A stretch of DNA of 64,000 bases. Origin: Muribaculaceae bacterium Isolate-036 (Harlan). GTDB taxonomy: Bacteria > Bacteroidota > Bacteroidia > Bacteroidales > Muribaculaceae. This document shows positions 63,359 through 64,000 of the stretch, one piece after another. Location: the NCBI GenBank assembly GCA_003833075.1, contig RIAY01000001.1, positions 310,001-374,000 on the forward strand. Direction: 5' to 3'. The notes beneath the pieces were generated by a model. It searched no databases and had not been told where the DNA came from. It worked only from the letters and a program-made list of their open reading frames with translations. Positions within the stretch are counted from its first letter, which is position 1. Each line of letters begins with the position of its first letter. Made by a program: the position numbers and the translations under genes.

Positions 63359-64000
63359 ATGAAACAGGAAAAGACGCGCATACTTACCCGGGACGGCGTG
63401 GAAGTCGAGGCTTTCGCTCCAGCTATTTTGTCTGTAAGCCGTGCTACGGATATACCGGCGTTCTATGCGGAATGGTTTTTCAATCGCCTGGAGGAGGGAT
63501 ATTGTAAATGGCGCAATCCTTTCAACCGGGTGGTGAATTATGTGTCGTTTGAAAGAGTGCGGTTTATTGTATTCTGGTCGAAGAATCCGGCTCCCCTTAT
63601 TCCTTATCTTGACAGATTAAAGAAACGGGGAATAGGTTGCTATATCCAGTATACGCTCAATGATTATGAGGCGGAGGGACTAGAACCCGGTGTGCCCGCA
63701 ACCGGACAGCGCGTTGAGACCTTCCGCCGACTGGTGGAGGTTCTTAGTGCGCATGGCGTGGTGTGGCGGTTCGATCCGATGATTCTGACAGATAAAATCG
63801 GGATCAGTGAACTCTTGCAGAAAGTCAGTTTTTTGGCGGAGAAACTACATGGCTATACCGATACACTTGTTTTCAGTTTTGCCGACATAGCCGGTTATCG
63901 CAAAGTCGGGCGCAATCTCGCGGCGAATGGAATCGGTTATGAGGAATGGACGGAGGTCGGGATGAGGGAATTTGCCTTGCGACTTTCTCAACTTAACAAA
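63359..64000 (+). CDS. DUF1848 family protein, 5' part (runs off the window)
   Basis: The frame is open from ATG 63359 to the window edge, 214 codons. It reads ILSVSRATDIPAFYAEWFFN, then FIVFWSKNPAPLIPYLDRLK, CYIQYTLNDYEAEGLEP and VVWRFDPMILTD, which are typical landmarks of DUF1848 proteins (WSKNP and RxDPI). The family is thought to be related to radical-SAM-type repair enzymes, but its function is unknown. It lies outside the island's right repeat. Confidence 0.88.
   Translation, partial: MKQEKTRILTRDGVEVEAFAPAILSVSRATDIPAFYAEWFFNRLEEGYCKWRNPFNRVVNYVSFERVRFIVFWSKNPAPLIPYLDRLKKRGIGCYIQYTLNDYEAEGLEPGVPATGQRVETFRRLVEVLSAHGVVWRFDPMILTDKIGISELLQKVSFLAEKLHGYTDTLVFSFADIAGYRKVGRNLAANGIGYEEWTEVGMREFALRLSQLNK

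Overview
The window looks like a chromosomal segment of a gut Bacteroidales bacterium, most likely Muribaculaceae or a close relative. Family placement is inference. The evidence is a SusC/SusD polysaccharide locus, a fused SecDF, a Mfa/FimA-type fimbrial operon with DUF3575 and DUF3868 partners, an sdhCAB operon, and many Bacteroidetes-type -7 boxes (TAnnTTTG) in front of genes.

Region by region. 1-18.9 kb is a polysaccharide utilisation locus on the + strand: SusC-like and SusD-like proteins, a secreted two-domain candidate glycan-binding protein, a GH92, a small secreted protein, a GH28, a multidomain clan-GH-A-like enzyme, a second GH92 and a NagX-like membrane acyltransferase. A REP-type (Y1/HUH) transposase flanked by short repeats sits inside it on the opposite strand. 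Two GH92 enzymes suggest a mannose-containing glycan, while GH28 suggests galacturonate-like linkages. No regulator of the locus is visible. 19-21.9 kb holds a PepSY-like protein, an AAA ATPase with DUF4143, a 188-bp MITE-like inverted-repeat element between that ATPase and its promoter, a HicB remnant and tRNA-Arg(TCT). 21.9-25.8 kb is the succinate dehydrogenase/fumarate reductase operon; its cytochrome b subunit carries a long C-terminal extension. 25.9-31.2 kb holds a frameshifted outer-membrane beta-barrel gene, a GH16 and an Ig-like lipoprotein. 31.4-38.9 kb holds secDF, a small secreted protein, a tricorn-like S41 protease and folK.

39-40.5 kb is a small accessory patch: a membrane peptide, a toxin-antitoxin-like pair whose first gene lacks a normal start codon, and the tail of a lost GH3 beta-glucosidase. 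40.7-50.3 kb is a six-gene fimbrial operon on the - strand, with a run of nine G at its promoter. 50.7-58.1 kb is core housekeeping in two groups, rimP-nusA-infB and dnaX-nudC. 58.2-59.1 kb holds a PduO-type cobalamin adenosyltransferase and a DUF2795 gene, separated by a five-unit tandem repeat.

59.1-63.2 kb is the most unusual part: a roughly 4-kb accessory island bounded by two copies of the 3' end of the DUF2795 gene, each followed by a hairpin and TTTTCTTGGC repeats. Inside are a DUF4417 protein with two small overlapping genes, a candidate small RNA, and an XRE-ImmA/IrrE regulator with a PIN-like partner. No integrase is visible. A DUF1848 gene runs off the right edge.

All family assignments were made by reading motifs by eye; no database search was run.
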